The translations under genes were made by a program, and so were the position numbers. From the NCBI RefSeq assembly GCF_001469025.1, contig NZ_LNIZ01000002.1, forward strand, positions 124,001 through 188,000: a stretch of DNA of 64,000 nt, given 5' to 3'. Below are positions 62,337-64,000 of this stretch, piece after piece; position 1 is the stretch's first letter, and every line of letters begins with the position of its first letter. The notes under the pieces were generated by a model, which saw only the letters and a list, made by a program, of their open reading frames with translations, ran no database searches and was not told the DNA's origin. This DNA is from Trueperella bernardiae (lineage in GTDB: Bacteria > Actinomycetota > Actinomycetes > Actinomycetales > Actinomycetaceae).

Positions 62337-64000
62337 ATGAAGACGCACGAGCGGGTGTGGGCAAAGCTCGATGGGGAGGGCACGACGTACCCGCTGCTCG
62401 CCCACCTCTTAGATTCCGCGGCTGTCGCCGGCGCGTTGTTCGATCACTGGCTGAGGCCCGGGCTCCGGGAACTTCTCGCGCGTGCTCTGGCGCCGGGGGA
62501 GTCCGAGGAGGCCGCGCGCGGCGTGGTGGAACTCCTGGTCGGGTGCCATGACCTGGGCAAGGCGTCCGAGGAATTCCAATACCAGCCGAGAATGGCAGGT
62601 CCACGCATTGACGCTGTTCGGCGGCAGCTCGAGGCGGAGGAGGGGGTGTCATTCGATAACCCCCAAGCTATTCTGAAGCGTGCCGGCAAGCGTGACTATC
62701 GCCGGCATGAGCGGGTAGGCGCCCTCTCCTTACAGGGTGCGATCCTCGATGAGAACTTCTCGGCGGCGAGGTACTGGAGGGTTATCCCGGCGCTCGGTCA
62801 CCATGGGCGTTACTCCCTGCCGGGAGAAGAGCTGCGCAGGAATACCGATCGAAGGCGCTACATCAGTCACGTCTTGTCGGAGCCTTGGAACACGATACGC
62901 CGCGATCTACTCGATGCGCTGTGCGAGGCAACGGGTCAGGGTTTTCCCGATGCGGATTCGCGGCACGGCGCGACCGAGACAATCCTGCTCTCGGGTTTGA
63001 CCGTCCTGGCCGACCGCATCGCCTCCCAAGAGGCCTTCGTGGCGGCAGGCAGCGCGGCACGGGGTACGGGCGAGCTCAGCCTGACGGATCCGAGGGCGTG
63101 GCTGGAGCGACGGCGTCGTGAAGCGCTCGCCCACATCGACGCGACGGTAGGCATCTACCGCGGATGGGGGAGCCCGGAGGCGGCGCGGGCGGCGATCCTC
63201 GGCGGGCACGAGCCGCGGCAGATTCAGGCCATCGCTGGTGAGGTGGGCGACGGCCTGCTCAGCGTCATGACCCCGACGGGCGGCGGCAAGACCGAGGCGG
63301 CGATGCTGCGGCACGCGAGCGCAAACGAGCGGCTCATTTTCCTCTTGCCCACACAGGCGACGTCGAACGCGCTCATGCGGAGGATCCAGAAGTTCTACGA
63401 GGGGACGCCGAACGTGGCGGCGCTCGCCCACGGCCTGGCCTCCGTCGAGGACTTCTATGCCACGCCGGTGACGGTGGAGAAGGGGCCAGAGTCGGAGCGG
63501 TATTCCGACGGTGGAGGCCTCTATCCCACTGACTTCGTCAAGAGCCGCAGCGCGCGGTTGCTAGCACCGGTGTGCGTGGGAACCGTCGATCAGGCGTTGC
63601 TCGGGGCGTTGCCCCGCAAATGGACGCACCTGCGATTGCTGGCGCTGGCGAACGCGCACGTCGTCGTCGACGAGGTCCACACCCTCGACCTGTATCAGAC
63701 GGAGCTTCTCCGCCCGATCGTGTCGTGGCTCAAGGCGACGAACGCGCGGGTCACGTTCCTGACGGCGACCATGCCGTCGTGGCAGCGCGAGACGCTGCTC
63801 GCGCATTACGGCGCCCCCGGCGAGTTGCCGGACGCGCACTTTCCGTCGATCGAGACACTCACGACGAGCGGCCAGCTGTTGCGCTCAGAGCCCGCAGCGA
63901 GGGAGGCGGTGCTGGACATCCAGCGCTCGGAGGAGACGATCGATCAGGTGCCCGAATCACACGTGCGCTGGGCGAGCCGGATGCGTGAGCGTTACCCGCG
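62337..64000 (+). CDS. cas3: Type I-E nuclease-helicase Cas3, N-terminal part
   Basis: The frame from ATG 62337 stays open to the end of the window (over 550 codons). The HD nuclease domain shows LLAHLLDSAAVAGALFDHWL and LVGCHDLGKASEEFQY. The SF2 helicase has Walker A MTPTGGGKTEAAM (about residue 315), LPTQATSNALMRRI, the DExH-type VVVDEVHTLD and FLTATMPSWQRETLL. Cas3 is recruited to Cascade R-loops to nick and degrade target DNA. It follows cas6e by 4 bp. The C-terminal helicase half and any cas1/cas2 lie beyond the window. Confidence 0.96.
   Translation, partial: MKTHERVWAKLDGEGTTYPLLAHLLDSAAVAGALFDHWLRPGLRELLARALAPGESEEAARGVVELLVGCHDLGKASEEFQYQPRMAGPRIDAVRRQLEAEEGVSFDNPQAILKRAGKRDYRRHERVGALSLQGAILDENFSAARYWRVIPALGHHGRYSLPGEELRRNTDRRRYISHVLSEPWNTIRRDLLDALCEATGQGFPDADSRHGATETILLSGLTVLADRIASQEAFVAAGSAARGTGELSLTDPRAWLERRRREALAHIDATVGIYRGWGSPEAARAAILGGHEPRQIQAIAGEVGDGLLSVMTPTGGGKTEAAMLRHASANERLIFLLPTQATSNALMRRIQKFYEGTPNVAALAHGLASVEDFYATPVTVEKGPESERYSDGGGLYPTDFVKSRSARLLAPVCVGTVDQALLGALPRKWTHLRLLALANAHVVVDEVHTLDLYQTELLRPIVSWLKATNARVTFLTATMPSWQRETLLAHYGAPGELPDAHFPSIETLTTSGQLLRSEPAAREAVLDIQRSEETIDQVPESHVRWASRMRERYP

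Overview
The window is about 64 kb of high-GC (roughly two-thirds G+C), densely coding DNA from an actinobacterium. The layout yidC-jag-rsmG-parS cluster-parA-parB, the nearby pcnA-NUDIX-DUF6049-pseudokinase-trxB block, and the rpsF-ssb-rpsR-rplI and dnaB genes are the standard origin-proximal neighbourhood of Actinobacteria. Family resemblance and content suggest Actinomycetaceae or a close relative; this is inference, because no rRNA is present. I see no rRNA or tRNA genes.

Region 1 (1-5.1 kb) is the origin-proximal segregation block: the end of the membrane insertase gene yidC, jag/khpB, rsmG, then about 1 kb of non-coding DNA with nine intact parS palindromes and three decayed ones, then parA and parB. 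Region 2 (5.2-19.7 kb) is cell-envelope and redox housekeeping: ddl, a PLP aminotransferase, trxB, a membrane pseudokinase with a secreted C-terminal domain, a DUF6049 membrane protein, a NUDIX hydrolase, pcnA, an MFS permease, an AI-2E family permease and a bifunctional class A penicillin-binding protein. Region 3 (19.9-28.7 kb) holds rpsF-ssb-rpsR-rplI, then a secreted 5'-nucleotidase with C-terminal FG-GAP repeats, a MATE transporter and an unknown protein that separate this operon from dnaB. dnaB is preceded by a cluster of DnaA boxes framed by an inverted repeat.

Region 4 (28.8-55.1 kb) is mixed metabolism and transport: MFS, HD phosphohydrolase, a PdxK-like kinase with a Cys-rich tail, aldo/keto reductase, alpha/beta peptidase, PlsC-like acyltransferase, DsbA-like protein, threonine dehydratase, a lipoprotein, a CYTH protein, DUF4825 and DUF4261 proteins, queuosine salvage (yhhQ-tgt), potassium uptake (trkH-trkA), an RND exporter, a TetR regulator, hrpB and rlmC. 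Several short intergenic inverted-repeat elements occur here. They include a 63-bp element present three times (16239, 50196, 53642).

Region 5 (55.2-64 kb) is an accessory island: an IS256-family element flanked by clusters of the 10-mer AAACAACTTG, a decayed Fic toxin/antitoxin pair, and a type I-E CRISPR-Cas locus with an unusual divergent layout. cse1-cse2-cas7e-cas5e are on the minus strand; cas6e-cas3 are on the plus strand and cas3 runs off the end. Between cse1 and cas6e, reading toward cse1, lies a degenerate two-repeat mini-CRISPR with a 20-nt spacer. The first 15 nt of that spacer match the predicted transcription start of cse1 at 14 of 15 positions. The single mismatch is at position 6, the base that Cascade flips out, and the site is preceded by AAC. 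This looks like a crRNA-like guide by which Cascade represses its own operon (a CreR-type circuit), and it is the most interesting feature of the window. No conventional array and no cas1/cas2 are visible before the window ends.
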